From: an uncultured Bacteroidota bacterium
GTDB taxonomy: Bacteria > Bacteroidota > Bacteroidia > Chitinophagales > Saprospiraceae
Direction: 5' to 3'
DNA: 38,571 bases
Assembly (NCBI GenBank): GCA_902609095.1
Contig: CACLQQ010000023.1
Span: forward strand, 1-38,571
Under the pieces are notes generated by a model that was not told the origin of the DNA, did not search any database, and saw only the letters and a list, made by a program, of their open reading frames with translations. Numbering within the stretch: position 1 is the first letter of the stretch; each line of letters starts with the position of its first letter. Shown here piece by piece: positions 28,118 through 35,683 of the stretch. A program made the translations under genes and the position numbers.

Positions 28118-28871
28118 CTTCTTGATGAAAAATGGATCCCCGATGACCAGTGCCATTTAATGTGACCAATTTAAAAGTAGGATTGATTTTAGATAGAGCC
28201 TTTCCATGGTCAAATGGGATAAGTTCATCATCGGGGGCATGATATAGTGTTACCGGGCAATTGACTTTTTTTAGATGATCATCATTCTTAAATGGATATT
28301 TTAACAAAAAGCTTGGCAGAAAAGGGGCAAACTTATTCTTCATAGCAATCAAACTTTTATAGGACGCTACGAGATGTAATGCTGCAGGATTATTTTGGGA
28401 GGCGAGATAACTGGCCATCCCAGATCCTAATGAATATCCAAGAATCACTATTTTATTTTCTCCATAGATTTCTTTGAGGTAGTCATAGACTTTCTGAACA
28501 TCACTATAAGCTTGAGATTGAGAGCTCATCTCACCATCACTCTTACCATATCCACGATAATCTGGCATTAGGATATCAAATCCTAATCCATCATAGACTA
28601 ATGCTTGACGGAGACATCGCCTATTACTACCTCTATTTCCATGCAGATAGAGAATAACACCCCTTTCTCTTGGTGTATCTATGAGTACTGTGTTGAGAGA
28701 AATATCTTCAGCTACCCTGATCTCAATTTCTTGCCCTGTTCTGAATCGATGATGTTCAGATAATTTGGTAGGATTGAATAGTAATCGCTCTTGTATAGAG
28801 TAGATGACAATCAATAACAAAACATAAAGTAGAGATAAAATAATGAGTAGGTATTTAATCGCTTTTTTCAT
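28101..28871 (-). CDS. Membrane-anchored alpha/beta hydrolase
   Basis: The protein has 256 residues. An N-terminal TM anchor (AIKYLLIILSLLYVLLLIVIY) is followed by an alpha/beta-hydrolase fold like BAAT/AB-hydrolase serine hydrolases: oxyanion-type GNRG in VILYLHGNRGSN, then DYRGYGKSDG, the nucleophile Ser147 in GYSLGSG, Asp in HAPDDELIPF and the His near the C-terminus in GTGHRG. The triad is complete. The catalytic domain probably faces the periplasm; the substrate is unknown. Its ATG overlaps the TAA of the aminotransferase by one base (TAATG), so it is translationally coupled to it. The 3' end overlaps the convergent pseudogene. Confidence 0.88.
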   Translation of the reverse strand: MKKAIKYLLIILSLLYVLLLIVIYSIQERLLFNPTKLSEHHRFRTGQEIEIRVAEDISLNTVLIDTPRERGVILYLHGNRGSNRRCLRQALVYDGLGFDILMPDYRGYGKSDGEMSSQSQAYSDVQKVYDYLKEIYGENKIVILGYSLGSGMASYLASQNNPAALHLVASYKSLIAMKNKFAPFLPSFLLKYPFKNDDHLKKVNCPVTLYHAPDDELIPFDHGKALSKINPTFKLVTLNGTGHRGSIFHQEVRKNI

Positions 28872-30172
28872 TAGTAGGAACTAAAGTATTTTTCCAAACG
28901 ATTTAATGCCACATTCAAGTCTTCGATGTTAATGTAAGGGTAGACTAATCTGTATTTTCCAAAAGCTCTATGGCCAAACCCATTTCCTGGTGTAAGTAGT
29001 ACACCTGTTTTTTTATAAAGATCCAACCAAAAGTTAGCATCACTTTCGGCTGTATGTTTTATTAGGAATTGGGATAGATCCACCCATATGAATAGGCCAC
29101 CACGAGCTGGAGCATATGGTATCTTATACTTCTGTAATAGACTAATTATTGCAACGTATGACTGAGTTAATAGGTGTTGATTATCAGCCACATATTGATC
29201 AATGAAGCGATGGTCCTTAAGAAATTCAGCAAGCATCCATTGCGTATGGTTGGATACTGTATGGCCTACATTTAGATTTTCATAGGCCTTGATGAAATCA
29301 ACATTATGAGTGTAGACTATGCCTACTCTGAATCCAGAAATTCCAAAATCCTTAGAAAGTGAATACCAATGATGGAGGTAATCATTTTGATATTCAGACA
29401 TGATGTCTAAGAAGGATTGAAATTTTGATTGTTTATAATCCACCTGTATTGCAGGATGATTTATGTTAATGGTGGACAGCGCATAAATCTCATTGACGAT
29501 GAGGTGAATACGTTTTTCGATGCACCATTCTGCTATCTTTTTTATTTGTTTTGAGCTGTATTTTATCCCTGTTGGATTATCAGGGGAGGTGAGAACCAGC
29601 ATTTTTAAGCGCTCTCCATTTTTCTTTATTCTTTTATGAGCCTTTTTGATGTCGTTCAGAGTGATTGGATTGATTTTCTTTAGATCTCTTTCTTCACTAT
29701 CATTGATAATGTCAAAGCGACGCACTTCTGCGATATTCTGAAGGTCTTTTTCATATACTGGATAAGCCGGTGCAGGTATAGCACACATATTATTAGTATC
29801 AGCTAATATTAGTGCGGACAACTCTATAATACCAGTAGCTCCAGGAGAGACAGCTAATTGCTCGGGATTTATCTTTGAAGAGCACAAGTACTGTTCATAA
29901 AACTCTCCTATGGCTTTTCTGAAATACATATCCCCTAAGGGAGAGGTATAACCCAGAACCCAATCCGGTATAATATTTTGAGCACAGATAGCCTGAAACT
30001 GTTTTTTTAAAAGAGGCCACTGAAGTCTATTCTCAGCAATATTTAATGGAAATGTTCCTTCGGGATTTTCGACAGGATGATATTGATCTTTTTGAGCTTC
30101 AAATGAAATATCTAAGTCCGTTCGAAGAGGAGACTGAGAAATGACTTGTCCCCTTTTTGATATACTGCTCAT
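28871..30172 (-). CDS. PLP-dependent aminotransferase, class I/II (ACC synthase-like)
   Basis: The protein has 433 residues. Fold-type I aminotransferase with PLP-binding Lys274 in WYSLSKDFGISGFRVG, the SPDNPTG motif (TSPDNPTGIK), an Asn-Glu-Ile-Tyr (VNEIYALS) where most have DE(x)Y, and C-terminal FGKYRLVYPY with the substrate-carboxylate Arg. The GYTSPLGDMYFRKAIGEFY region resembles 1-aminocyclopropane-1-carboxylate synthase-like enzymes, but that is a weak hint; general amino-acid aminotransferase is the safest name. The start overlaps the end of the GAF-type reductase by 4 bases (ATGA) and the stop overlaps the hydrolase start by 1. The substrate is unknown. Confidence 0.85.
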   Translation of the reverse strand: MSSISKRGQVISQSPLRTDLDISFEAQKDQYHPVENPEGTFPLNIAENRLQWPLLKKQFQAICAQNIIPDWVLGYTSPLGDMYFRKAIGEFYEQYLCSSKINPEQLAVSPGATGIIELSALILADTNNMCAIPAPAYPVYEKDLQNIAEVRRFDIINDSEERDLKKINPITLNDIKKAHKRIKKNGERLKMLVLTSPDNPTGIKYSSKQIKKIAEWCIEKRIHLIVNEIYALSTININHPAIQVDYKQSKFQSFLDIMSEYQNDYLHHWYSLSKDFGISGFRVGIVYTHNVDFIKAYENLNVGHTVSNHTQWMLAEFLKDHRFIDQYVADNQHLLTQSYVAIISLLQKYKIPYAPARGGLFIWVDLSQFLIKHTAESDANFWLDLYKKTGVLLTPGNGFGHRAFGKYRLVYPYINIEDLNVALNRLEKYFSSY

Positions 30173-30726
30173 AGATGATTTATCAAATTTGTGCTATGCT
30201 TTCGTTCGGTAAAGAAAACAGACATGATATGTTCTAAGTATTGTTGATCAATTTCGTCAAAAGAGCCTTTTACCGAACTATCCACATCAAAGACTGCGAT
30301 TAAATTACCCTCACTATTCATCACTGGGACAACTATTTCTGATTGAGAATTAGGGTCACAGGCGATATGATCTTTTCCTTGATCTAAAGCGTGAACATCA
30401 TCAACAATGATTGTTTTACCTGTAGCAGCTACTCGCCCACAAACTCCTCTGCCTATAGATATGTCTAAACATCCCAAGGTGCCTTGGTAAGGTCCGACTT
30501 TTAATTTTTGACCATCAGAAATGTAGAATCCGACCCAGTAGTAATAGTTAAAATGTGTTTTGAGGATACAATTGATGCTCGACATGATCACTATCAAGTC
30601 TGATTCCCCTTCAAGCAAGGCCAATAATTCGGTCATTGCATGATCATAAGCCTCTATCTTTTTCGATTGCTTACAGTTAACTGAAGGATTAATAAAGTAA
30701 GGCATATCTGCAGATGCTTGTGCCAT
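30169..30726 (-). CDS. msrC: Free methionine-(R)-sulfoxide reductase (GAF domain)
   Basis: The protein has 185 residues. GAF-domain enzyme that reduces free L-methionine-(R)-sulfoxide using thioredoxin. The family signature is present in order: GPYQGTLGC (Cys86), IGRGVCG (Cys96), VDDVHALDQGKDHIACDP (Cys123) and SEIVVPV. The three cysteines match the catalytic and resolving positions in E. coli fRMsr (YebR/MsrC), so it is probably active. A second in-frame Met at residue 8 could be the true start. It opens a three-gene overlapping operon with the aminotransferase and hydrolase. It complements the MsrB at 10.8 kb. Confidence 0.9.
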   Translation of the reverse strand: MAQASADMPYFINPSVNCKQSKKIEAYDHAMTELLALLEGESDLIVIMSSINCILKTHFNYYYWVGFYISDGQKLKVGPYQGTLGCLDISIGRGVCGRVAATGKTIIVDDVHALDQGKDHIACDPNSQSEIVVPVMNSEGNLIAVFDVDSSVKGSFDEIDQQYLEHIMSVFFTERKHSTNLINHL

Positions 30727-30800
30727 GTAAGTCTTTTTATTATTTCACTAAAGTAAGAGGGTATCTCAAACTATAGTTTAAAAATTAGTGACATTTGTAT

Positions 30801-32003
30801 ATGACCAAGCAGAAGAAGGCTCTCACATTTATTTTTCTGACTGTCATGATCGATGTTATTGGCTTTGGCATTATCATTCCTGTACTGCCCAGTCTAATCG
30901 AAGAACTAACTGGTAAGGGTCTGAGTGAGGCATCTACATGGGGCGGAATGTTGATGGTTTCTTTCTCCGTAATGCAGTTTTTATTTTCTCCTGTTATGGG
31001 GGAAATGAGTGATCGCTTTGGACGACGTCCTATACTATTATTGAGCTTGATTGGTCTCAGCTTAGACTATTTAATACATGCTTTTGCGACAACGATTGTT
31101 TGGTTATTTGTAGGACGTATTATTGCTGGAATATGTGGTGCCAGCTTCTCGACAGCCAATGCTTACGTAGCGGATATTTCATCAGAGGAAGATAGAGCCA
31201 AGAATTTTGGATTAATAGGTGCAGCTTTTGGACTGGGATTTATTATCGGTCCAGCGGTGGGAGGACTTTTAGGGGAGATCGATATAAGGATGCCTTTCTA
31301 TTTAGCAGCGGCCCTTTCATTCCTCAACTTTATGTTTGGATATTTTGTAGTTCCTGAATCCTTGAGTGAAGACAATCGCAGGTCTCCTTCCATCATCAAG
31401 ATGATCCCTGGAGTGTCCCTTAAGCATCTCAGTACTTACAAGGGCGGCTTAGGGATGTTGATTATCGCATTATTCTTAGCTAATGTTGCTGGGCAAGTAC
31501 TTCCTGCTATTTGGTCCTTCTTTACTATGGAGGTATATAGTTGGGATGAATTGGACGTTGGACTTAGTCTAGCATTTGTTGGGATTTTAGTAGCTATAGT
31601 ACAAGGTGGTTTGCTTGGCCGCATAGTAAAAGCTTTTGGTGAACACAAAGTGATATTAGGAGGATTTATATTGTGGAGTATAGGTATGACTCTTTTTGCT
31701 TTTACGGTGGAAGGATGGATGATATATCTTATTATGATACCCTATGCCTTAGGAGGTGTTGCAGGCCCTACTTTACAAGGATTGTTATCTAAGCAAGTAT
31801 CTGACCGACAACAGGGTAATCTACAGGGAGCATTGGCGAGTATGATGAGTGTTACAACTATTATTGGGCCTGCTATCGCAACTACTCTATTTTATAGATT
31901 TACTCAGCAGATATATTTCCCAGGGGCACCGTACATAGCAAGTGCCTTGTTATTAAGTATTTCAACGATAGCGGTAGGGTTTGGATTGAAAAAATTATCT
32001 TAA
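30801..32003 (+). CDS. MFS efflux transporter, TetA-like (12 TM)
   Basis: About 400 residues from the ATG at 30801. Major-facilitator protein of the drug/H+ antiporter-1 (TCR/Tet) type: DVIGFGIIIPVLPSL in TM1, the conserved loop motif GEMSDRFGRRPILL after TM2, and YVADISSEEDRAKNFGLIGA (motif C region) followed by GLGFIIGPAVGGLLG. A motif-A-like loop LGRIVKAFGEHKVILGG repeats in the second half. Inference: export of a toxic compound or metabolite; specificity cannot be read. The start has an imperfect -7 box (GACATTTG, 30790-30797) only three bases before the ATG. It is divergent from the msrC operon and convergent with ywbE (4-base overlap). Confidence 0.92.
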   Translation: MTKQKKALTFIFLTVMIDVIGFGIIIPVLPSLIEELTGKGLSEASTWGGMLMVSFSVMQFLFSPVMGEMSDRFGRRPILLLSLIGLSLDYLIHAFATTIVWLFVGRIIAGICGASFSTANAYVADISSEEDRAKNFGLIGAAFGLGFIIGPAVGGLLGEIDIRMPFYLAAALSFLNFMFGYFVVPESLSEDNRRSPSIIKMIPGVSLKHLSTYKGGLGMLIIALFLANVAGQVLPAIWSFFTMEVYSWDELDVGLSLAFVGILVAIVQGGLLGRIVKAFGEHKVILGGFILWSIGMTLFAFTVEGWMIYLIMIPYALGGVAGPTLQGLLSKQVSDRQQGNLQGALASMMSVTTIIGPAIATTLFYRFTQQIYFPGAPYIASALLLSISTIAVGFGLKKLS

Positions 32004-32200
32004 TCTTCCTTAATAATATTCTTAACTCGTCCTACTTCACCAGTTTTTAACTGAACCTTTGTACCATTTGGATGTGATTTTGATTTAGTCAATATTCTTT
32101 TGATGATACCTTCGGTGAGTTCTCCAGTACGTTGATTCTGTTTTTGCACAATCTCTACTAACATATCCGGCTCCAGAGCACTTCTATTATTTCCTACCAT
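32000..32200 (-). CDS. ywbE: YwbE family protein (DUF2196)
   Basis: About 66 residues from the ATG at 32200. It matches the YwbE pattern: LEPDMLVEIVQKQNQRTGELTEGIIKRILTKSKSHPNGTKV and GEVGRVKNI. Family members are tiny basic proteins of unknown function. An ATG at 32239 is also in frame but adds 13 poorly conserved residues. The frame overlaps the 3' end of the 87-residue gene by 14 bases, suggesting coupled translation. Confidence 0.8.
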   Translation of the reverse strand: MVGNNRSALEPDMLVEIVQKQNQRTGELTEGIIKRILTKSKSHPNGTKVQLKTGEVGRVKNIIKED

Positions 32201-32450
32201 ATGATTTATATAAGTCCCATAAATATTGCCATTCTTCATCCAAGCTTATAGAAGGAACAGGATGTTTGGCTCTATTATACCAGTATCGTGCATTCCATCC
32301 ATCACCTTCTTTTCGGTGTAGATAGGCATGGATATGATTTGCAGGCCCATCTGGAATTCTATCTACTATGTCATGTGCTTTATCCCAATCGCCTTGAGCG
32401 TCATGGTATAAGGCTTTTAGATAATCGTTCCAGTTTGCATTGTATTCCAT
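32187..32450 (-). CDS. Small conserved-looking protein (87 aa), unknown function
   Basis: An 87-residue soluble protein with Trp/His-rich helical sequence (DWDKAHDIVDRI, HIHAYLHRKEGDGWNARYWYNRA, LDEEWQYLWDLY). It resembles short uncharacterised proteins with a WDKAH...HAYLHRKEGD pattern; that is recollection, not a search. The arrangement of helical pairs is TPR-like. It has one of the few good Shine-Dalgarno sequences in the window (GACAGGAGCT directly upstream of the ATG). It lies between the decarboxylase gene (eight bases after its stop) and ywbE. Confidence 0.75.
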   Translation of the reverse strand: MEYNANWNDYLKALYHDAQGDWDKAHDIVDRIPDGPANHIHAYLHRKEGDGWNARYWYNRAKHPVPSISLDEEWQYLWDLYKSYGRK

Positions 32451-32458
32451 AGCTCCTG

Positions 32459-33883
32459 TCAGTCAGTTTTTATAGAGGATGCAGTTTCCATTATAATTGA
32501 ATAAGCTTGTTTTATGTGATGCTTAGTCACATTGAGCTGACCAATAGACATTCGCAGTGCAAAAGAGCCATTGACTTTGGTGTGTGTTAGGTATAGTTTC
32601 CCGGATTGATTCAGTGCATTCATGAGCTCATTGTTTAGTTCATTTAATTGCTCAGTTGATTCTATTCCTACAGGAATCCATCTGAAACAAACCAAATTCA
32701 TAGAGCGAGGACAGATAAGCTCAAACGAGTTACTGGAATCGATCGTCTCTTCCATCCATTTGGCTAATTCGATGTGATTTCTGAGAATCTCTTGAAGCTT
32801 GGTCAATCCATAATATCTTATCACGAACCATAGCTTCAACGATCTAAATCTTCGGCCTAATGGGATTCCCCAATCGCAGTGGTTATTCACGTGATTGTCG
32901 GAATCAGTCTTTAGGTATTCTGGTAATATGGCAAACGTCCTAACTAAGGCTTCGGGATCTTTCACAAAATAAGCAGAACAGTCAAAATTGGTGAATAGCC
33001 ATTTGTGTGGATTGAAGACAAAACTATCGGCATTGTCTATTCCTTTAAGAAGGTATTTATATTCAGGGAGTATAAAGGCAGATCCGGCATAGGCAGCATC
33101 TATGTGTAGCCAAATATTATGCTTTTGTGAGAGCTCACTAATTTCACCAAGAGGGTCCATAGCCATCGTGCCAGTAGTACCCAATGTCGCGATAATACAC
33201 AAGGGAATATAACCTTGATCTAAATCTCGTTTGATATGCTCCTTTAGAGATTGGGGCGACATACTTAAATTTCCATCCGTAGATATCTTGACGACATTTT
33301 CCTTCCCTATTCCAGCGATTTTAGCACCTTTTTCAGCAGACGAGTGTGTTTCTTCCGAGCAATACACCCTGTATTGGTTGTTTTCTGTATATCCTTTTCT
33401 GTTTATTTGATAGGAGCTGTACTGTTCTCTCGACGTTAGAATGGCGTTCAAAGTTGAATCAGATGCTGTACTTTGAATCACTCCTTGCCAATAAGATGGT
33501 AATCCTATAGCCTGTATCAACCACTGCATAACTCGCTCTTCCAGCTCAGTGGAGGCCGGCGATGTTTCCCATTTCATTCCCTGTACTCCTAAGGTCGCCG
33601 TGAGCATCTCGGCCAATATGGATGGGGGACTGCTATTCGCTTGGAAGTAGGCAAAGAAGTTTGGGTGTTGCCAATGGGTAATCCCAGGCATCAAAATTTC
33701 TTTAAAGTCCTTAATGATAAGTTCTATAGATTCACCTACTAGCGGCATCGACTCAGGTAGCTGATTAATGATCTGTTTTGGTTTGACTTGAGATTTTACA
33801 TTATAGGATTCTATGTGCTCCATATATTCAACCATCAGGTCAACCATGGCATAGGCTTCTTTTTTAAATTCTGACGTTGTCAT
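32459..33883 (-). CDS. PLP-dependent aromatic-L-amino-acid decarboxylase family protein
   Basis: The protein has 474 residues, the usual length for group II decarboxylases of the AADC/TDC/TyDC type. It removes the carboxyl group of an aromatic amino acid (Trp, Tyr, Phe or DOPA) to give an amine. Motifs: N-terminal MVDLMVEYMEHIE, substrate region ITHWQHPNFFAYFQANSS, cofactor region ATLGTTGTMAMDP and HIDAAYAGSAFILPEYKYL, PLP-binding Lys294 in NPHKWLFTNFDCSAYF. The C-terminal domain is complete. Promoter box TACATTTG lies five bases before the ATG. It is the first gene of a three-gene minus-strand operon with the 87-residue protein and ywbE. Confidence 0.9.
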   Translation of the reverse strand: MTTSEFKKEAYAMVDLMVEYMEHIESYNVKSQVKPKQIINQLPESMPLVGESIELIIKDFKEILMPGITHWQHPNFFAYFQANSSPPSILAEMLTATLGVQGMKWETSPASTELEERVMQWLIQAIGLPSYWQGVIQSTASDSTLNAILTSREQYSSYQINRKGYTENNQYRVYCSEETHSSAEKGAKIAGIGKENVVKISTDGNLSMSPQSLKEHIKRDLDQGYIPLCIIATLGTTGTMAMDPLGEISELSQKHNIWLHIDAAYAGSAFILPEYKYLLKGIDNADSFVFNPHKWLFTNFDCSAYFVKDPEALVRTFAILPEYLKTDSDNHVNNHCDWGIPLGRRFRSLKLWFVIRYYGLTKLQEILRNHIELAKWMEETIDSSNSFELICPRSMNLVCFRWIPVGIESTEQLNELNNELMNALNQSGKLYLTHTKVNGSFALRMSIGQLNVTKHHIKQAYSIIMETASSIKTD

Positions 33884-33888
33884 AATGT

Positions 33889-33896
33889 CAAATGTA
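33889..33896 (-). promoter_or_regulatory. -7 promoter box just upstream of the decarboxylase gene
   Basis: On the minus strand TACATTTG matches TAnnTTTG exactly and ends five bases before the decarboxylase ATG, implying a leaderless or nearly leaderless transcript. The -33 region overlaps the terminator of the preceding gene. Confidence 0.45.
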
Positions 33897-33905
33897 ATTG
33901 AAACT

Positions 33906-33936
33906 AAAAAAGCCTGTTCATTAGAGCAGGCTTTTT
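33906..33936 (-). terminator. Bidirectional-looking Rho-independent terminator
   Basis: AAAAAAGCCTGTTC and GAGCAGGCTTTTT form a stem (core GCCTG/CAGGC) with a 4-base ATTA loop, followed on the minus strand by a T-run. It lies 36 bases beyond the sugar isomerase-like gene and just before the decarboxylase promoter. Confidence 0.85.
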
Positions 33937-33971
33937 ATAAAATCATCTAATTATTCTGATAACAATATGTT

Positions 33972-34874
33972 TTACGCGAATCTGAGTTTTTTAAGATAAT
34001 TCGCTCCTATTTCTGCACTTTCGAGTGGTGTGCTATCATCATAGCGCTCTTGCTCCATAATAAAGTATTCCATACCTCGTTCCTTGGCTCTTTTTAGTAT
34101 TGTTGGGAAATCTATAATTCCTGTTCCAAGATTACAAGATGCTTGACGCTCGTCTCCAGCGTTCTTCATCCTATCTTTAATGTGGCATAAGGTAAATCTT
34201 CCAGGGTATTTTTCGAGATACTCTACAGGATCAGCTCCTGCTGTGATTACCCAATAGATATCCATTTCATAGAGGACTAACTCAGGGTCTGTTTCCTTCA
34301 TCAGAAAGTCATGAGGATATATTGATTCAAAGGATGTGAATGAGTAGCCGTGATTGTGATAGGCGAACTTTAGGCCATTTTTACGGCATATTTCTCCACA
34401 TTCATTGAACTTATTTGCAATTTCTTGCCAGGCTTCCATAGTTTTCTGAGGTCCGACATATGGACATATTAAGTACTCCATTCCCGCTTCAGCAGCCTGT
34501 TCAGCTTTACTTTCAAAATTTTCATTGATGTTACAATGACTAGACATTAATTCCATGCCGAGATCATTGATATATGATTTGAAATCTTTTGGAGTCATAT
34601 CCCAAAACATACCTTGATCTCCCTCATAGCCCTCTATTTGATTATATCCATAACTCGCCAGTTTCTTAAGAACCTCCTTAGGATCTTTAGGAATATCATC
34701 TCTTACAGAATACAACTGGATACCATACTTATCTAAACTTGGTGGTTGCAATACACTTTTCTCCTCAACAACTTCCTTTACTTCTTGATTCTTGCACCCT
34801 GGCATTAGTACAGATCCTATAGCCAATGCGCCCGCTCCTTTTACAAAGCTTCTTCTATTTGTTTCTTTGAACAC
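33972..34874 (-). CDS. Sugar phosphate isomerase/epimerase-like TIM-barrel protein with Tat/lipoprotein signal
   Basis: The protein has 300 residues with a GTG start; no other start keeps the signal sequence. The N-terminus has a twin-arginine motif NRRSFVKGAG and then a lipobox-like VLMPGC, so it should be exported folded by Tat and may be lipidated. The rest is a xylose isomerase-like/AP-endonuclease-2 TIM barrel: YGIQLYSVRDDI, MELMSSHCNINE, LKFAYHNHGYSF, VLYEMDIYWV, RFTLCHIKDR and YFIMEQERYDD supply the Glu/His/Asp metal ligands. The family isomerises or epimerises sugars or inositol derivatives; the substrate is unknown. It ends at a strong terminator. Confidence 0.88.
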   Translation of the reverse strand: MFKETNRRSFVKGAGALAIGSVLMPGCKNQEVKEVVEEKSVLQPPSLDKYGIQLYSVRDDIPKDPKEVLKKLASYGYNQIEGYEGDQGMFWDMTPKDFKSYINDLGMELMSSHCNINENFESKAEQAAEAGMEYLICPYVGPQKTMEAWQEIANKFNECGEICRKNGLKFAYHNHGYSFTSFESIYPHDFLMKETDPELVLYEMDIYWVITAGADPVEYLEKYPGRFTLCHIKDRMKNAGDERQASCNLGTGIIDFPTILKRAKERGMEYFIMEQERYDDSTPLESAEIGANYLKKLRFA

Positions 34875-34976
34875 GGTATTTATGTTTTATGATAAGCTAG
34901 TAATTTATAACATAGATTTTACATTGACTTTAAAATAAGGTTATTGAAGAAGATAAGAAGTTATGCTTTTCTATGC

Positions 34977-35667
34977 CTAAGGCTTAATCTTATGAAGGAA
35001 AGAAGTTTTGAATTGGCAAGATAATAGTATGCGATAATCTGTTTTGAGCGTGATCATATTACCTTCTATACTGTAAAAGTGGTTTCTATTAATCAGGTAA
35101 GATTTATGTACTTGGATAAAGTTTTGATTTTGCATTTCTGAGACTTAACGATGACATAGTTCGGAGCGTCATTAGCATTTTATCACGTAAGTGTACTTTG
35201 ACATAGTTTCCATAACTCTCCATGTGGGTAATATTTTCTGATTCACTTTGATGAGCTTCTTATCGACCTTAATCAGTATTGACTTGTGAGAAGAAAGCCG
35301 TGTATTGAAGCTCAACTTTTCTTTAGCTTTTTTAAGTAGTTTTTAAAAATCTACTACAGCTAAGTGTTTTTAAAAGATAGTCGCATACATTCAGCTCGTA
35401 ACTCTCCAATGCGAACTCGCCATATCCAGAAGTGATGATTGTTTGAGCATCGGGTTTGCTCAAGCTTAACCATTCAAGGCCTGTCATTTTAGGCATCTTG
35501 ATCTCAAGAAAGATGATGTCGAATTCTCTTTCCTTGATAAGTGATAATGCTTCGGTTGGGCCATAGGTTCGACCCTTTATATTGAGATAGTTTAGATCCG
35601 TGCAATACTTTATTATAATATTGTGAGCTAAGGGCTCGTCATCGACGATAAGACAATTTAGATTCAT
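34977..35667 (-). pseudogene. LytTR-family response regulator pseudogene
   Basis: The receiver domain from the ATG at 35667 runs to about residue 110: LIVDDEPLA, then FDIIFLEIKMPKMTG, where Glu55 replaces the normal phospho-acceptor Asp, and DYLLKT, where Thr replaces the Pro of KP. A stop/frameshift near 35332 is followed by ILIKVDKKLIKVNQK. Another shift leads to NITHMESYGNYVKVHL, the LytTR DNA-binding signature. A third leads to QNQNFIQVHKSYLIN and NMITLKTDYRILLS, ending at TAG 34977. The reconstructed size (about 230 residues) fits intact LytTR regulators. It lies 16 bases after the kinase stop, so it was the partner of that kinase. Clearly non-functional. Confidence 0.85.
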
Positions 35668-35683
35668 ATGCTTACCAGTTATA

